A stretch of 64,000 nt of DNA from Actinomycetes bacterium (GCA_021791615.1 JAJYWG010000546.1:35363-99362), one strand, 5' to 3'. Numbered from the stretch's first letter, positions 17,815 through 28,132 are shown. Translations and numbers: made by a program. Notes: generated by a model from the sequence alone, not told the origin.

Positions 17815-20139
17815 ATGAGCGCGTCGATCAAGCTCTTGGCTGACGGAGCAGGTGCGCGGTTGCCCGATGAAGCCGGGAGCGAGCCCGCCGACGACCCCGC
17901 CGGAGGCGGAAAGCATTTTGCTCACGATAGCGAGAACCGTGAGGGAGCTCGGGCGAACGGTGCATGCCTCGAGCCGCTGATCGAGCCTCTTCTCTGCCGT
18001 CTGCCGACTGGGTACTCGCAGGCGGATCTTTTGCTCGTGCGCGAGGCGGCCCGCGAAGCGGCAGCCGTTCACGCAGGGCAGTACCGCCGTTCCGGCGAGC
18101 CCTACATCACCCATCCAGTGGCTGTGGCTGGCATCGTGGCAGACCTCGGAGTCGACGCCGTGACGGTGGCGTCAGCGCTCCTGCACGACGCAGTCGAGGA
18201 CACCGCGCTCACGACCGACGTGGTGCAACGCAAGTTCGGTGTCGTGGTGGCATCGGTCGTCGATGGGGTGACGAAGCTCGACCGACTGCAGTTCGACACG
18301 AAAGAGGAGCAGCAGGCGGCGACGGTTCGCAAAATGCTCGTGGCCATGGCGACCGACTGGAGAGTGCTCCTCATCAAGTTGGCAGACCGTCTCCATAACA
18401 TGCAGACCTTGGCCGTGATGCCAGAATGGAAGCAGCGACGAACGGCACAAGAGACGATCGACATCTACGCCCCCCTTGCACACCGCCTCGGTGTGCAGCA
18501 GATTCGCTGGCAGCTCGAAGATCTGTCCTTTGCCACCCTTCACCCGAAGCGATACGCGGAGATCGAGCAGATGGTCGCCGTCCGTGCTCCACAACGAGAG
18601 GAGTACCTCGCACGCGTTCTCGATGCCGTACGTGCGCGAATGACTGCTGCAGGTATCGACGCCGAGGTCACCGGTCGGCCGAAGCACCTTTGGAGCATCT
18701 ACGAGAAGATGGTCGTCCGAGGCAAGGAATTCGACGACATCCATGATCTCGTGGGTATCAGGGTGCATGTCGCGACCGAGAAGGACTGCTGGGCGGCTCT
18801 CGGAGCCATCCATGCCATTTGGCCGCCGGTCCAGGGACGGTTCAAGGATTACGTCAACTCTCCCAAGTTCAATCTGTACCAATCTCTTCACACGACGGTG
18901 ATCGGCTTGGACGGGAAGCCGATCGAGGTACAGGTTCGCACTCCGGAGATGCACCAGCGAGCAGAGCACGGCATCGCCGCCCACTGGAGTTACAAAGAAG
19001 GACCGACGGCCTCGACCGAGATGGCATGGATGCAGCGGATCGCCGATGCCGACAGGGAAACTTCGGACCCCGTGGCGTTTCTCGAGGCCCTGAAGCTCGA
19101 TCTGCAACAGGACGAGGTGTACGTGTTCACCCCGAAAGGCCGGGTGATCTCACTGCCGGCCCGATCGACTCCGGTGGATTTTGCCTACGCGATCCACACC
19201 GAGGTCGGGCACCGATGCATTGGTGCAAAGGTCAACGGGCGACTGGTCCCGCTCGACACCGTACTCAGTTCGGCGGACACCGTGGAGATCGTCACTTCGA
19301 GATCCTCTTCGGCCGGACCGACCCGGGACTGGCTGTACATCGTGGCTTCGGCTCGGGCTCGGACCAAGATCCGCCAGTGGTTCAGTCGCGAGCGTCGGGA
19401 GGATGCGATCGACACGGGACGTGAAGAGCTGGCACGCTGCCTGCGCCGTGACGGTATGCCGGTGCACAAGGTCATGATCTCTGACGTGATGGTGCAGGTG
19501 GCACGCAGTGTCGGCCTGAACGATGCCGAGGCGCTCTATGCAGCGATCGGGGAGGGGCAGGTCTCGGCGCAGTCGATCGTTCAGCGGTTGGCTCGGGAGC
19601 TGAGAAGTGGAGACGACGAGCGGCTTCCGACGACGGCGGTACGTGGAGTTCGCCGTGGGCGATCGGCCGGGCAGGCGTCGGCCGGGATCTACGTCGAAGG
19701 CCTGGACGACGTGATGGTGCACTTGGCTCGGTGCTGCACCCCCGTGCCCGGCGACCAGATCATCGGTTTTGTGACCCAGGGCCGGGGTATCTCGGTCCAT
19801 CGTGCTGACTGCTCGAATGCAGTGTCCCTTTCGGGCCGTTCCCAAGAACGGCTGATCGAAGTCGAGTGGGACAGAGGGGGGAGCGCAATATTTCTTGCGA
19901 CCTTGGAGCTCCTGGCTTTCGATCGCGAACGCTTGCTGGCCGATGTGAGCCGGGTGGTGTCCGAGCACCACTTGAACATTGTCTCGGCTCGCACCGTCAC
20001 TACGCCCGATCAAGTGAGCCGGATGGCGTTCGACGTGGAGCTCGCGGACCCAAGCCACTTACATTCGCTCCTGGCGGCCCTGAAGCACATCGATGGCGTC
20101 TTCGACGTCTATCGGCAGCTTCCCGGCCGGAAGGGATAG
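17815..20139 (+). CDS. relA: Bifunctional (p)ppGpp synthetase/hydrolase
   Basis: Makes and degrades the alarmone (p)ppGpp in the stringent response. The hydrolase domain is intact, with the metal-binding HD at H124-D125 (LLHDAVEDT). The synthetase domain follows, with RPKHLWSIYEKM and the substrate loop KDYVNSPKFNLYQSLHTTV. A TGS domain (VYVFTPKGR...) and a C-terminal ACT domain complete the Rel layout. Length (774 aa) matches single long RSH proteins of actinobacteria. It keeps its usual place after secDF; no apt gene lies between. Confidence 0.95.
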   Translation: MSASIKLLADGAGARLPDEAGSEPADDPAGGGKHFAHDSENREGARANGACLEPLIEPLLCRLPTGYSQADLLLVREAAREAAAVHAGQYRRSGEPYITHPVAVAGIVADLGVDAVTVASALLHDAVEDTALTTDVVQRKFGVVVASVVDGVTKLDRLQFDTKEEQQAATVRKMLVAMATDWRVLLIKLADRLHNMQTLAVMPEWKQRRTAQETIDIYAPLAHRLGVQQIRWQLEDLSFATLHPKRYAEIEQMVAVRAPQREEYLARVLDAVRARMTAAGIDAEVTGRPKHLWSIYEKMVVRGKEFDDIHDLVGIRVHVATEKDCWAALGAIHAIWPPVQGRFKDYVNSPKFNLYQSLHTTVIGLDGKPIEVQVRTPEMHQRAEHGIAAHWSYKEGPTASTEMAWMQRIADADRETSDPVAFLEALKLDLQQDEVYVFTPKGRVISLPARSTPVDFAYAIHTEVGHRCIGAKVNGRLVPLDTVLSSADTVEIVTSRSSSAGPTRDWLYIVASARARTKIRQWFSRERREDAIDTGREELARCLRRDGMPVHKVMISDVMVQVARSVGLNDAEALYAAIGEGQVSAQSIVQRLARELRSGDDERLPTTAVRGVRRGRSAGQASAGIYVEGLDDVMVHLARCCTPVPGDQIIGFVTQGRGISVHRADCSNAVSLSGRSQERLIEVEWDRGGSAIFLATLELLAFDRERLLADVSRVVSEHHLNIVSARTVTTPDQVSRMAFDVELADPSHLHSLLAALKHIDGVFDVYRQLPGRKG

Positions 20140-20144
20140 ACCTC

Positions 20145-21509
20145 GTGGAGGGCGACAGGCGGATCGACGTGCGCGCTCCGACTGGTACCCACGATGTGCT
20201 CTGGCCGGAATCCTGGCATTGGGAGAACGTCGTGAGCGTGTTCGCCGGCCAAGCCGAGCGCGCCGGGTACGGGCTCGTGATCACTCCGGTGTTCGAGTAC
20301 GCCGAAGTATTCCGACGCGGTATCGGCGCCGAGAGTGACGTCGTCGGCAAGGAGATGTACGAGTTCGAGGACCGTGACGGTCGTTGGCTGGCCTTACGAC
20401 CAGAAGGCACGGCATCGATCGTTCGATGCTTCCTCGATCATCACCCAACGGCGCCCTGGAAAGCGTGGTACGTGACGCCTGCATTTCGCCATGAGCGACC
20501 TCAAGCGGGACGATACCGTCAGCACCATCAACTCGGGATCGAGGCGATCGGCTCGCCTGACCCCGATCTGGACGTTGAAGTGGTGTGGCTCGCGCGCGAA
20601 TTTGTTCGCTCATTCGGTCTTCGGCAGGTGGACCTGCACATCAATTCGATGGGGGATGCCAACTGCCGTCCCGCGTACGTAGAGCGTCTTCGCTCGGTGC
20701 TTTTCGGACGAAAGACAAGCCTGTGCGAGGAGCACCGGAGCAGGATCGAAAAGAACCCGCTTCGCGTGCTGGATTGCAAGACCGTCGAGTGCCGGGATGC
20801 GACGGCCGACATCCCAAAGTTGATGGAAGAGCTCTGTGACCAGTGCGCCGCGCACTTTGATCGTGTCTGCACCGGCTTGGCGGAGCTCGGTGTGGAGTTC
20901 ACGTTGGATCATCGCCTCGTGAGGGGTTTCGACTACTACACGAGGACGACCTTCGAAATGACCTCCTCGACGATGGCAGCGGCGCAGAACGCAGTCGGAG
21001 GCGGCGGACGCTATGACGGATTGGTGGAGATGATGGGCGGTCCACCCACGCCGGGCATCGGGTTCGGTATCGGGATCGAGCGTTTCCTGCTGGCACTCGG
21101 AGCCGAAGGACACGACTTGCGTCCCCCCGATCCAATGACTGCATTTGTCGTCGACGTCGCGGGGGGTGGGGCAGCCCGGGACCTGACCGCTGAACTAAGG
21201 CGGGCCGGTATCCGGGCCGATCGAGCGTTCGACGATCGCTCGATGAAGGCTCAGATGAAGCTGGCGGATCGATCGGGGGCGCAAGTGGCGCTCATCGTCG
21301 GGCCCGAAGAGGTGGAGAACGGAGTCGTGACCGTGCGTGACCTGCGTACCGGAGCTCCCCAGCGCGTCGTGCTGCGATCGCAACTCATCGACGAGGTAGG
21401 AGCAATCGTTGGACCGGCGGGGGGTGGGTCTTCGGGGGAAGGCGCCGCACGGTGGGCGGAAGTGTCGAATACCCGGCACGAGGGAACCCGATCAAAGGAG
21501 GGGGGATGA
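20145..21509 (+). CDS. hisS: Histidine--tRNA ligase
   Basis: Class II aminoacyl-tRNA synthetase charging tRNA-His. Motif 1 lies around VFEYAEVFRRGIG and motif 2 around FRHERPQAGRYRQHHQLG. The histidine-specific loops LVRGFDYYTRTTFE and GGGGRYDGL are present, and a C-terminal anticodon-binding domain follows. GTG at 20145 places the conserved PTGTHDVLW segment near the N-terminus (454 aa). It starts 5 bp after relA and overlaps aspS by 4 bp. Confidence 0.95.
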   Translation: MEGDRRIDVRAPTGTHDVLWPESWHWENVVSVFAGQAERAGYGLVITPVFEYAEVFRRGIGAESDVVGKEMYEFEDRDGRWLALRPEGTASIVRCFLDHHPTAPWKAWYVTPAFRHERPQAGRYRQHHQLGIEAIGSPDPDLDVEVVWLAREFVRSFGLRQVDLHINSMGDANCRPAYVERLRSVLFGRKTSLCEEHRSRIEKNPLRVLDCKTVECRDATADIPKLMEELCDQCAAHFDRVCTGLAELGVEFTLDHRLVRGFDYYTRTTFEMTSSTMAAAQNAVGGGGRYDGLVEMMGGPPTPGIGFGIGIERFLLALGAEGHDLRPPDPMTAFVVDVAGGGAARDLTAELRRAGIRADRAFDDRSMKAQMKLADRSGAQVALIVGPEEVENGVVTVRDLRTGAPQRVVLRSQLIDEVGAIVGPAGGGSSGEGAARWAEVSNTRHEGTRSKEGG

Positions 21510-23359
21510 ACGGCCGCACCTCAGCCTCGCGCAGTGAGCAGACCGCGATGCGAAGTGGGCTCTGTGGCCGGATCGGGTTGGCGGACGTCGGAGCGCAGGT
21601 GCGCCTCTGTGGCTGGGTGGCGCGTCGCCGTGAGCACGGCGAGCACCTGGCATTCGTGGACCTGCGGGACCATTCGGGGGTCGTCCAGTGCGTGGTCGAC
21701 GGTTCGGTGGACGTTCGATCCGAGTACGTGATCCAGGTGACGGGGCGTGTGAGACGCCGTCCCGAGGGCATGGAGAACGGCGCCCTGGCGACCGGTGACG
21801 TGGAGATCGGGGACTGCGGTGTCGAAGTGCTGTCGCGCGCCGAGCCGCCACCGTACTCCTTGGAAGACCGGGTGGAGGTCGACGAAGGATTGCGCCTGCG
21901 CACCAGGTACCTGGACCTGCGCCGCCCCCGGATGCAACGCAATTTGCGACTGCGGGCCGCGATCGTCGGTGCGATCCGTGACGCGATGGAACGACAGGAT
22001 TTCTGCGAGGTCGAGACGCCGCTGCTGTGGGCACCGACGCCCGAAGGGGCTCGGGAGTTCATGGTCCCGAGCCGCCTGCAACCCGGTTCGTTCTACGCCT
22101 TGCCGCAGAGCCCCCAACTGGCCAAACAACTCCTCATGGTCGGTGGCATGGACCGGTACTACCAGGTGGCGCGGTGTCTTCGTGACGAAGATCTGCGTGC
22201 CGATAGGCAGTTCGAGTTCACGCAGCTCGACATGGAGGCATCATTTGTCGGACCTGACGACGTCATGGGGTACGTCTCGGAGGCTGTGCTGGACGCAGTC
22301 GAAGTCGCCTCGGGAGAGCGTCCGCCACCGATCGAGAAGATGTCCTGGTCCGAGGCGATGGAGCGATACGGTACCGACAAGCCCGATCTTCGCTTTGGCA
22401 TGGAGCTGATCGATGTGACCGGGGTGCTGTCGGGGACCGAGGCCCGGGCCCTGCAGGCACCGTCGGTGCGAGCTCTGCTGGTCCCTCAGGGGGGTGAGCT
22501 CGCTCGCAGCCGATTGGACGCTTTGGTTGACGAGGCGAAGGCATCGGGTGCGAAGGGCTTGGCCTGGTTCCGTCTGGTGGGTCCGGCCCTCGACCCAGCA
22601 CCTGATCCAGATGCCGGCGGCTTCCCCAACGCGGTTCCCAGCCCAGCTTCCAAGGACGTGTCCGGCTTTCTCGAGGGCGTGTCGCTGGACTCTCCACTGG
22701 CTCGGTTTCTCTCCGAGCACGAACGCGAGGGTCTCATCGAGGCCAGCGGTGGTCGTCCTGGCGACCTGCTGCTCCTCGTCGCTGACGAGCCACGGCTGGC
22801 TTGCAGTGTGCTCGGCCGGCTGAGGGTGTCCCTGGGCGGGCGTCCCGTCGGTGAGGGTCCGTACCGCTTCGTGTGGGTAGTGGACTTCCCGATGTTCGAC
22901 GGCGTGGATTCGTCGGGCAACCCCGTAGCAGCACACCATCCGTTCACGATGCCGCATCCCGATGACCGCGAGCTCCTTGTCTCGGACCCCCTCACTGCCC
23001 GGTCACAAGCGTATGACCTCGTCCTGAACGGATGGGAACTGGGATCGGGGAGCGTGCGTATCCACCGAGAAGACATCCAGCGCGAAGTCTTCTCGGTGCT
23101 CGGCATATCGGAGCAAGACGCGGCAGCACGGTTCGGGTTCCTCCTCGAAGCGCTCCGTCACGGTGCCCCTCCGCATGCCGGGTTCGCTTTCGGGATCGAT
23201 CGGCTGGTCGCGATCCTGGCCGGCGAGGAGAGCATCCGCGAGGTCATCGCCTTCCCGAAAACGCAGTCCGGCGCCGATCCCCTCACTGGCGCTCCGTCAC
23301 CTCTCGACGTCGCAAAGTTGGCCGAGCTCGGTCTCGCCGTTCGCCCACCGGCGGAGTGA
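21506..23359 (+). CDS. aspS: Aspartate--tRNA ligase (bacterial type)
   Basis: Class II synthetase. An N-terminal OB-fold binds the anticodon, then comes the catalytic core, interrupted by the bacterial GAD insertion (about residues 300-420). Motif 2 is around RYYQVARCFRDE-like sequence (YYQVARCLRDEDLR) and motif 3 around GFAFGIDRLVAI. Length is 617 aa. The ATG at 21506 overlaps the hisS stop and follows AAAGGAGG. Whether it also charges tRNA-Asn depends on whether the genome has AsnRS, which cannot be judged here. Confidence 0.95.
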   Translation: MNGRTSASRSEQTAMRSGLCGRIGLADVGAQVRLCGWVARRREHGEHLAFVDLRDHSGVVQCVVDGSVDVRSEYVIQVTGRVRRRPEGMENGALATGDVEIGDCGVEVLSRAEPPPYSLEDRVEVDEGLRLRTRYLDLRRPRMQRNLRLRAAIVGAIRDAMERQDFCEVETPLLWAPTPEGAREFMVPSRLQPGSFYALPQSPQLAKQLLMVGGMDRYYQVARCLRDEDLRADRQFEFTQLDMEASFVGPDDVMGYVSEAVLDAVEVASGERPPPIEKMSWSEAMERYGTDKPDLRFGMELIDVTGVLSGTEARALQAPSVRALLVPQGGELARSRLDALVDEAKASGAKGLAWFRLVGPALDPAPDPDAGGFPNAVPSPASKDVSGFLEGVSLDSPLARFLSEHEREGLIEASGGRPGDLLLLVADEPRLACSVLGRLRVSLGGRPVGEGPYRFVWVVDFPMFDGVDSSGNPVAAHHPFTMPHPDDRELLVSDPLTARSQAYDLVLNGWELGSGSVRIHREDIQREVFSVLGISEQDAAARFGFLLEALRHGAPPHAGFAFGIDRLVAILAGEESIREVIAFPKTQSGADPLTGAPSPLDVAKLAELGLAVRPPAE

Positions 23360-23404
23360 CGGCGTTGGCTGTGCACACGGTCCACGCGCACGGAAGGCTC
23401 CGAG

Positions 23405-24862
23405 GTGAACGAAGCCCCTGATCTGTTCGATTCTGCGTTCGACGATCGCTTGCGCAGACAGGCGCCTCTCGCTGCTCGCCTGCGTCCGCGCACGCTCGAC
23501 GATGTGGTCGGCCAGCGCCACCTGATCGGCCCTGGCGCACCTCTCCGGGCGCTCGCCGATGCAGATCGCTTGGGTTCGATGGTGCTCTGGGGACCCCCGG
23601 GATCGGGAAAGACGACGTTGGCGAGGGTCCTGTCGTCGACCACGGCGAAGGCGTTCGTCCCCCTGTCAGCGGTCGAATCGGGTGTCCGGGACTTACGCGG
23701 TTGCCTGGATGATGCGCGCCGGCTGTTGGGTGAACATGGCCAAGGGACGATCCTCTTCGTCGATGAGGTGCACCGTTTCAACAAGGCCCAGCAGGATATC
23801 CTGCTGCCCGCAGTCGAAGACGGGCTTGTCGTGCTCATCGGCGCGACGACCGAGAACCCGTACTTCGAAGTGAACGCACCACTACTGAGCCGCTCGAGGC
23901 TGTGGCGGCTCGAGCCGATCGGAAAAGACGACTTGGCGGAGCTGGCCGTCCGGGGACTGGCGGCCGAGGGGGTGGTCGCCGGCCCGGAAGCTGTCAGCGT
24001 GATGGTGGGTGCCGCGCACGGAGATGCCCGGTCCCTGCTCGGTACGATCGAGCTCGCGGCGGCGATGGCCCGCTCCCGCTCGGCGGCGACCGAGCCGACC
24101 ACGACTGAGGAACGAGATCCCGTCGAGATCACCACGGAGGACCTTCAGCGCAGCTTGCACGATCGTGCGCTGGTCCAGGACCGCGACGCCCACTTCGATC
24201 AGGTCAGTGCGCTCATCAAGAGCGTGAGAGGCTCGGACCCCGATGCGGGGCTCTACTGGCTGGCACGGATGCTCGAAGGCGGGGAGGACCCGAGGTTCAT
24301 CGTGCGACGACTGCTGGTGCTCGCGAGCGAAGACATCGGGATGGCCGATTCGAAGGCATTGTCGGTCGCGGCTGCAGCGTCGCGCGCAGTGGAGTCGATC
24401 GGACTGCCCGAGGCGGCGTTGACGCTGGCTCACGCGGTGATCTACCTGGCATGCGCGCCGAAGTCGAACAGCGTGACCGTCGGGCTGGCTTCGGCGCGCG
24501 AGGACGTGCGGAGCAGTTCGGACGACCAGGTGCCGGTACATCTGCGGGATGCTCACTACCGAGGGGCCACCGAGCTGGGGCACGGTGCAGGCTACCGCTA
24601 TCCCCATGACGATCCCCGTGGCTGGGTCGACCAACAGTACCGGCCACAAGCCGTCGAGGGCCACGTCTACTACCGACCGTCCGATCACGGTGAGGAGCTC
24701 GATGCGGAGCAGCGCCTGCGGACGAGACGGTTACCGTGCCCTGCGCCCCACTCCCCTGCGCCCCACTCCCCTGCACCTCTTTACGAGCCGTCGGCGTCCG
24801 AGCGGCCTGACCTCGTGCACGAGCCGTCGGCGTCCGAGCGGCCGGCGCAAGATCGGCGGTAG
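23405..24862 (+). CDS. rarA: Replication-associated recombination ATPase RarA/MgsA
   Basis: An AAA+ ATPase of the clamp-loader-like RarA/WRNIP1 family, which acts at stalled replication forks. Walker A is GPPGSGKTT, Walker B LFVDEVHRFNKAQQD, and the sensor region GATTENPYFEVN is intact. The C-terminal tetramerisation part (GSDPDAGLYWLARML, EDIGMAD) is typical. The last 40 or so residues hold short tandem repeats: Ala-Pro-His-Ser-Pro twice and an EPSASERP octamer twice. Start is GTG at 23405; length is 485 aa. Confidence 0.94.
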   Translation: MNEAPDLFDSAFDDRLRRQAPLAARLRPRTLDDVVGQRHLIGPGAPLRALADADRLGSMVLWGPPGSGKTTLARVLSSTTAKAFVPLSAVESGVRDLRGCLDDARRLLGEHGQGTILFVDEVHRFNKAQQDILLPAVEDGLVVLIGATTENPYFEVNAPLLSRSRLWRLEPIGKDDLAELAVRGLAAEGVVAGPEAVSVMVGAAHGDARSLLGTIELAAAMARSRSAATEPTTTEERDPVEITTEDLQRSLHDRALVQDRDAHFDQVSALIKSVRGSDPDAGLYWLARMLEGGEDPRFIVRRLLVLASEDIGMADSKALSVAAAASRAVESIGLPEAALTLAHAVIYLACAPKSNSVTVGLASAREDVRSSSDDQVPVHLRDAHYRGATELGHGAGYRYPHDDPRGWVDQQYRPQAVEGHVYYRPSDHGEELDAEQRLRTRRLPCPAPHSPAPHSPAPLYEPSASERPDLVHEPSASERPAQDRR

Positions 24863-24865
24863 TGT
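24860..24865 (+). promoter_or_regulatory. -10 box of the DUF948 gene (leaderless type)
   Basis: TAGTGT ends 6 nt before the ATG at 24872. Its first three bases are the stop codon of rarA. Confidence 0.5.
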
Positions 24866-24871
24866 CCGAAG

Positions 24872-25267
24872 ATGTTCGCCGGTGAGGTCATCGTGCTGGT
24901 GGCCGCCATCGTGGCGTGTGTCGCAGCCCTGGTCGGGGCCGGAGCCGCCGTCGCGCTGTCCGGTCAGGTCCGGCGTCTCGAAAAGGCAGTAGAGCTCCTG
25001 CGCGAGGAGTCGGTGCCCCTGGTGGTCGAGGCTCGTCAGGCGGCCCAGCACGCCGTATCGGAGATGGAGCGCGTCGAGGCGGTCCTCGAGGACACTGGCG
25101 CCGTCACGGCCACGGTGGAATCTGCATCGCGGCTCGCCCGCAAGACCTTCGCCAGCCCCATTGTCAAAGTCTTGGCATTCCGGGCAGGCGCTGCCGGCGG
25201 GTTGCGACGTCTTCGTGAAGGTGAAAAGGGCACTCCGCAGAACGAACGCTCCCGGGGATCGTCGTGA
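24872..25267 (+). CDS. DUF948-type membrane protein
   Basis: A small protein (131 aa) with one N-terminal transmembrane helix (about residues 5-28) and a following amphipathic helical region with repeated Val-Glu-Ala heptad-like spacing, as in DUF948 proteins. Function is unknown. A gene of this kind commonly lies between rarA and alaS in actinobacteria. It overlaps the next gene by 4 bp. Confidence 0.72.
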   Translation: MFAGEVIVLVAAIVACVAALVGAGAAVALSGQVRRLEKAVELLREESVPLVVEARQAAQHAVSEMERVEAVLEDTGAVTATVESASRLARKTFASPIVKVLAFRAGAAGGLRRLREGEKGTPQNERSRGSS

Positions 25268-25536
25268 TGAAGCGGCCCACGTGGCTGGCTGTGGGAGTGG
25301 TCCTCGGAGCCGGTGGTGCCCTGTGGGCCGAAGCACGCTTGCGCCGGGAGGTCCGCCGTACCGTTGCGCGCTTTGATCGCGCCGACGTGGCTGGGGGAGT
25401 GGTGCGAGCAGCGCGCGAGGGATCGGCCAAGGTCCGCGATGCTGTCGACGCCGGCCGGGTCGCCAAGGCGCGCCGTGAAGCCGAGCTGTGGAGCACGCTC
25501 GATGATGGCCGACCGGGCGGGAATGCCGGCCGATAG
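25264..25536 (+). CDS. Small membrane-associated protein of unknown function
   Basis: A 90-residue protein with a short hydrophobic N-terminus (about residues 6-23: WLAVGVVLGAGGALWAEA) and a basic helical remainder rich in Arg and Ala. Its start overlaps the DUF948 gene (GTGATG), so the two are translationally coupled and may act together. No function can be assigned. Confidence 0.65.
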   Translation: MMKRPTWLAVGVVLGAGGALWAEARLRREVRRTVARFDRADVAGGVVRAAREGSAKVRDAVDAGRVAKARREAELWSTLDDGRPGGNAGR

Positions 25537-25539
25537 GCT
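25534..25539 (+). promoter_or_regulatory. -10 box of alaS (leaderless type)
   Basis: TAGGCT ends 7 nt before the ATG at 25547 and overlaps the stop codon of the preceding gene. Confidence 0.5.
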
Positions 25540-25546
25540 CTGGCGA

Positions 25547-28132
25547 ATGGATGCGAACCAGCTTCGAGCGGCCTTCACCGGGTACTTCGCGTCCAAAGAC
25601 CACGAAGTCGTCCCTTCTGCGAGCTTGATCCCCCACGACCCCTCGGTGCTGTTCACCATCGCCGGCATGGTGCCGTTCAAGCCGTACTTCCTCGGAGACG
25701 AGCCTGCCCCCTGGCCCCGTGCGACCTCTGTGCAGAAATGCTTCCGTACTCTCGACATCGACGTGGTGGGCCGGACGACGCGGCATGGCACGTTCTTCGA
25801 GATGCTGGGCAACTTCAGCTTCGGGGACTACTTCAAGGAGCGGGCCATTCCCTATGCCTGGGAGGTGGTCACCGAGGTCCTCGGCATCGACGGAGATCGC
25901 TTGTGGGTCACCGTGCACGAGACCGACGACGCGGCAGCGGAGATTTGGGCCGAAGCCGTGGGCGTCCCTTCCGCGCGGATCCAGCGGATGGGTGAGGACA
26001 ATTTCTGGCACATGGGCGACACCGGACCCTGTGGACCCTGCTCCGAGCTCTACTTCGACAAGGGTGAGGCGCACGGGAGCGCGGGAGGTCCGGCGGATGG
26101 CGCGGCCGAGCGCTACGTCGAGATCTGGAACCTCGTGTTCATGGAGTACAACCGCCTCGAGGATGGCACGCTGGCCGAGCTCCCGACCAAGAACATCGAC
26201 ACCGGCGCCGGGCTCGAGAGGATCCTGCCGATCCTCCAGGGGAGCGCGTCCATCTTCGATACCGATGTGCTGGCGCCCTTGGTCCGCCGGGCCGAGATCA
26301 TCACCCGCACGCGATACGGCGACGATCCACGGTCTGACGTGGCGCTCCGGGTCATGGCTGACCACGGGCGCGCCATGACGATGCTCGTGGCCGATGGCGT
26401 CGTACCGTCCAACGAGGGGCGGGGGTACGTGCTCCGGCGGATCATCCGGCGCGCAGTCCTGGCGGCGAGACGTCTCGGCGTCGACGCGGAGGTCGGGTCG
26501 GCGCTGGTCTCCGAAGCGATTGCCATCATGGGGGACGCCTATCCAAAGCTCTTGGAGGATGCCGATGTCGTCCAAGAGGTCATCACCCGAGAGGAGCATG
26601 GTTTCGACCGGACCCTTCGCACCGGCTTGGGATTGCTGCGGGACGCGATCGACGATGCGGGGTCGCCGTCGGGGGCAGCGAGGCGGGCGGTGCTCTCCGG
26701 CGACGTGGCGTTTCGCCTGCACGACACCCACGGATTTCCGATCGAGTTGACCGAGGAGGTGGCTGGCGAGTCCGGGATCGCGGTGGACCGGGCACGATTC
26801 GACGACCTCATGGCTGGGCAGCGAGAGCGGGCTCGAAAGGCGGCACGGCTCGCACCCGGTGCGGACGAGCAGGCATATCGCGCGCTCTTCGATCGTGAAG
26901 GCCCGACCCAGTTCATCGGGCGCCATCCGGACAGTTACGCATCTCCAGCTCGTGTGGTGGGCGTCCTGGTCGGGACGGAGCCGGCGACGGCCGAGATCTT
27001 CTTGGACCGCACGCCCTTCTACGCCGAGGGCGGTGGGCAAGTCGGCGATACCGGCTCGATCGTGACCGAGACGGGCCAAGCGGAGGTGTACGACACGGTG
27101 CCGGCGCTGCCCGGGCTGACCGCGCATCGGGTTCGCATCACCGGTGAGATCTTCCCGGGACAGGACGCGCTGGCAACGATCGACGGGGCCCGTCGCGAAG
27201 CGGTCCGCCGCAACCACACTGCGACCCATCTCCTCCACGCCGCGTTGCGCAGCGTCCTCGGAGAGCACGTGCGCCAGCAGGGCTCACTGGTCGCACCGGA
27301 CCGGCTGCGGTTCGACTTCACCCACCACGGTGCACTGGCTCCTGAGGAGCTGCGGGCAGTGGTCGAGATGGCCGAGGACGACGTGCTGAGCAATGGGGTG
27401 GTCGAGACGGTGGAGACCTCGCGAGCGCGGGCAGAAGAGCTCGGAGCCATGGCCTTTTTCGGTGACAAGTATGGCGACATCGTCCGAATGGTTCGCGCTG
27501 GTCCGCACTCCCTGGAGCTCTGCGGGGGGACGCACGTCGACGCGCTGGGGATGATCGGGCCGATCAGCATCGTGAGCGAGGGGTCTATCGGCTCGAACAC
27601 CCGGCGGATCGAGGCCGTCTCCGCATCAGCTGCCGTGGAACGTTCACTTCGCCGCGATGCGGTGCTGAGCGACGTGGCGACCTTGCTCAAGGTCGAGCCC
27701 GACGGCGTGGTCGAAGCACTCGAACGGCTCATGGAGCGCCAGCGGACCGCCGAGAGGGAAGTTGCCCGCCTACGAAGCGAGACTTGGGAGTCAAAGGCGT
27801 CGGCACTCGCGGGCGAAGCCGGTGTCGATGGTCTCGTTGTGTCCCGCCAGGACGGCTACGTTGCCGACGATCTCCGAGACCTCGCGCAGGCCATCTGCCG
27901 CCGTCACGGGATCCGGTCCGTCGTGCTGGGGGGGAGCCCCGACGGGGTACGGGTGTCCTTGGTCGCAGTGACCCGAGGGGATCCTGACGCAGGAGCGCTC
28001 GTAAAGGAGATCGCGGCACTGGTCGGTGGCGGCGGAGGTGGGTCGCGACAGTTGGGAGTTGCCGGAGGGCGCGATGTGGCGAAGCTCGATGCCGCTTTGG
28101 ATCAGGCTCGCCAACTTCTCGGTGTGCCGTGA
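25547..28132 (+). CDS. alaS: Alanine--tRNA ligase
   Basis: Class II synthetase with an editing domain. The N-terminal catalytic core begins FTGYFASKDHEVVPSASLIP and includes motif 2 (TSVQKCFRT). The editing domain has the zinc-binding HTATHLLH and CGGTH motifs, so it should clear mis-charged Ser and Gly. The C-Ala domain with its glycine-rich end (VGGGGGGSRQLGVAGG) is complete. Length is 861 aa. It overlaps ruvX by 4 bp. Confidence 0.96.
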   Translation: MDANQLRAAFTGYFASKDHEVVPSASLIPHDPSVLFTIAGMVPFKPYFLGDEPAPWPRATSVQKCFRTLDIDVVGRTTRHGTFFEMLGNFSFGDYFKERAIPYAWEVVTEVLGIDGDRLWVTVHETDDAAAEIWAEAVGVPSARIQRMGEDNFWHMGDTGPCGPCSELYFDKGEAHGSAGGPADGAAERYVEIWNLVFMEYNRLEDGTLAELPTKNIDTGAGLERILPILQGSASIFDTDVLAPLVRRAEIITRTRYGDDPRSDVALRVMADHGRAMTMLVADGVVPSNEGRGYVLRRIIRRAVLAARRLGVDAEVGSALVSEAIAIMGDAYPKLLEDADVVQEVITREEHGFDRTLRTGLGLLRDAIDDAGSPSGAARRAVLSGDVAFRLHDTHGFPIELTEEVAGESGIAVDRARFDDLMAGQRERARKAARLAPGADEQAYRALFDREGPTQFIGRHPDSYASPARVVGVLVGTEPATAEIFLDRTPFYAEGGGQVGDTGSIVTETGQAEVYDTVPALPGLTAHRVRITGEIFPGQDALATIDGARREAVRRNHTATHLLHAALRSVLGEHVRQQGSLVAPDRLRFDFTHHGALAPEELRAVVEMAEDDVLSNGVVETVETSRARAEELGAMAFFGDKYGDIVRMVRAGPHSLELCGGTHVDALGMIGPISIVSEGSIGSNTRRIEAVSASAAVERSLRRDAVLSDVATLLKVEPDGVVEALERLMERQRTAEREVARLRSETWESKASALAGEAGVDGLVVSRQDGYVADDLRDLAQAICRRHGIRSVVLGGSPDGVRVSLVAVTRGDPDAGALVKEIAALVGGGGGGSRQLGVAGGRDVAKLDAALDQARQLLGVP

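Noticed and set aside
24731..27268. An 845-codon open frame on the minus strand
   Set aside because: It is antisense to rarA, the DUF948 gene and alaS, all clear genes; its sequence shows no family pattern.
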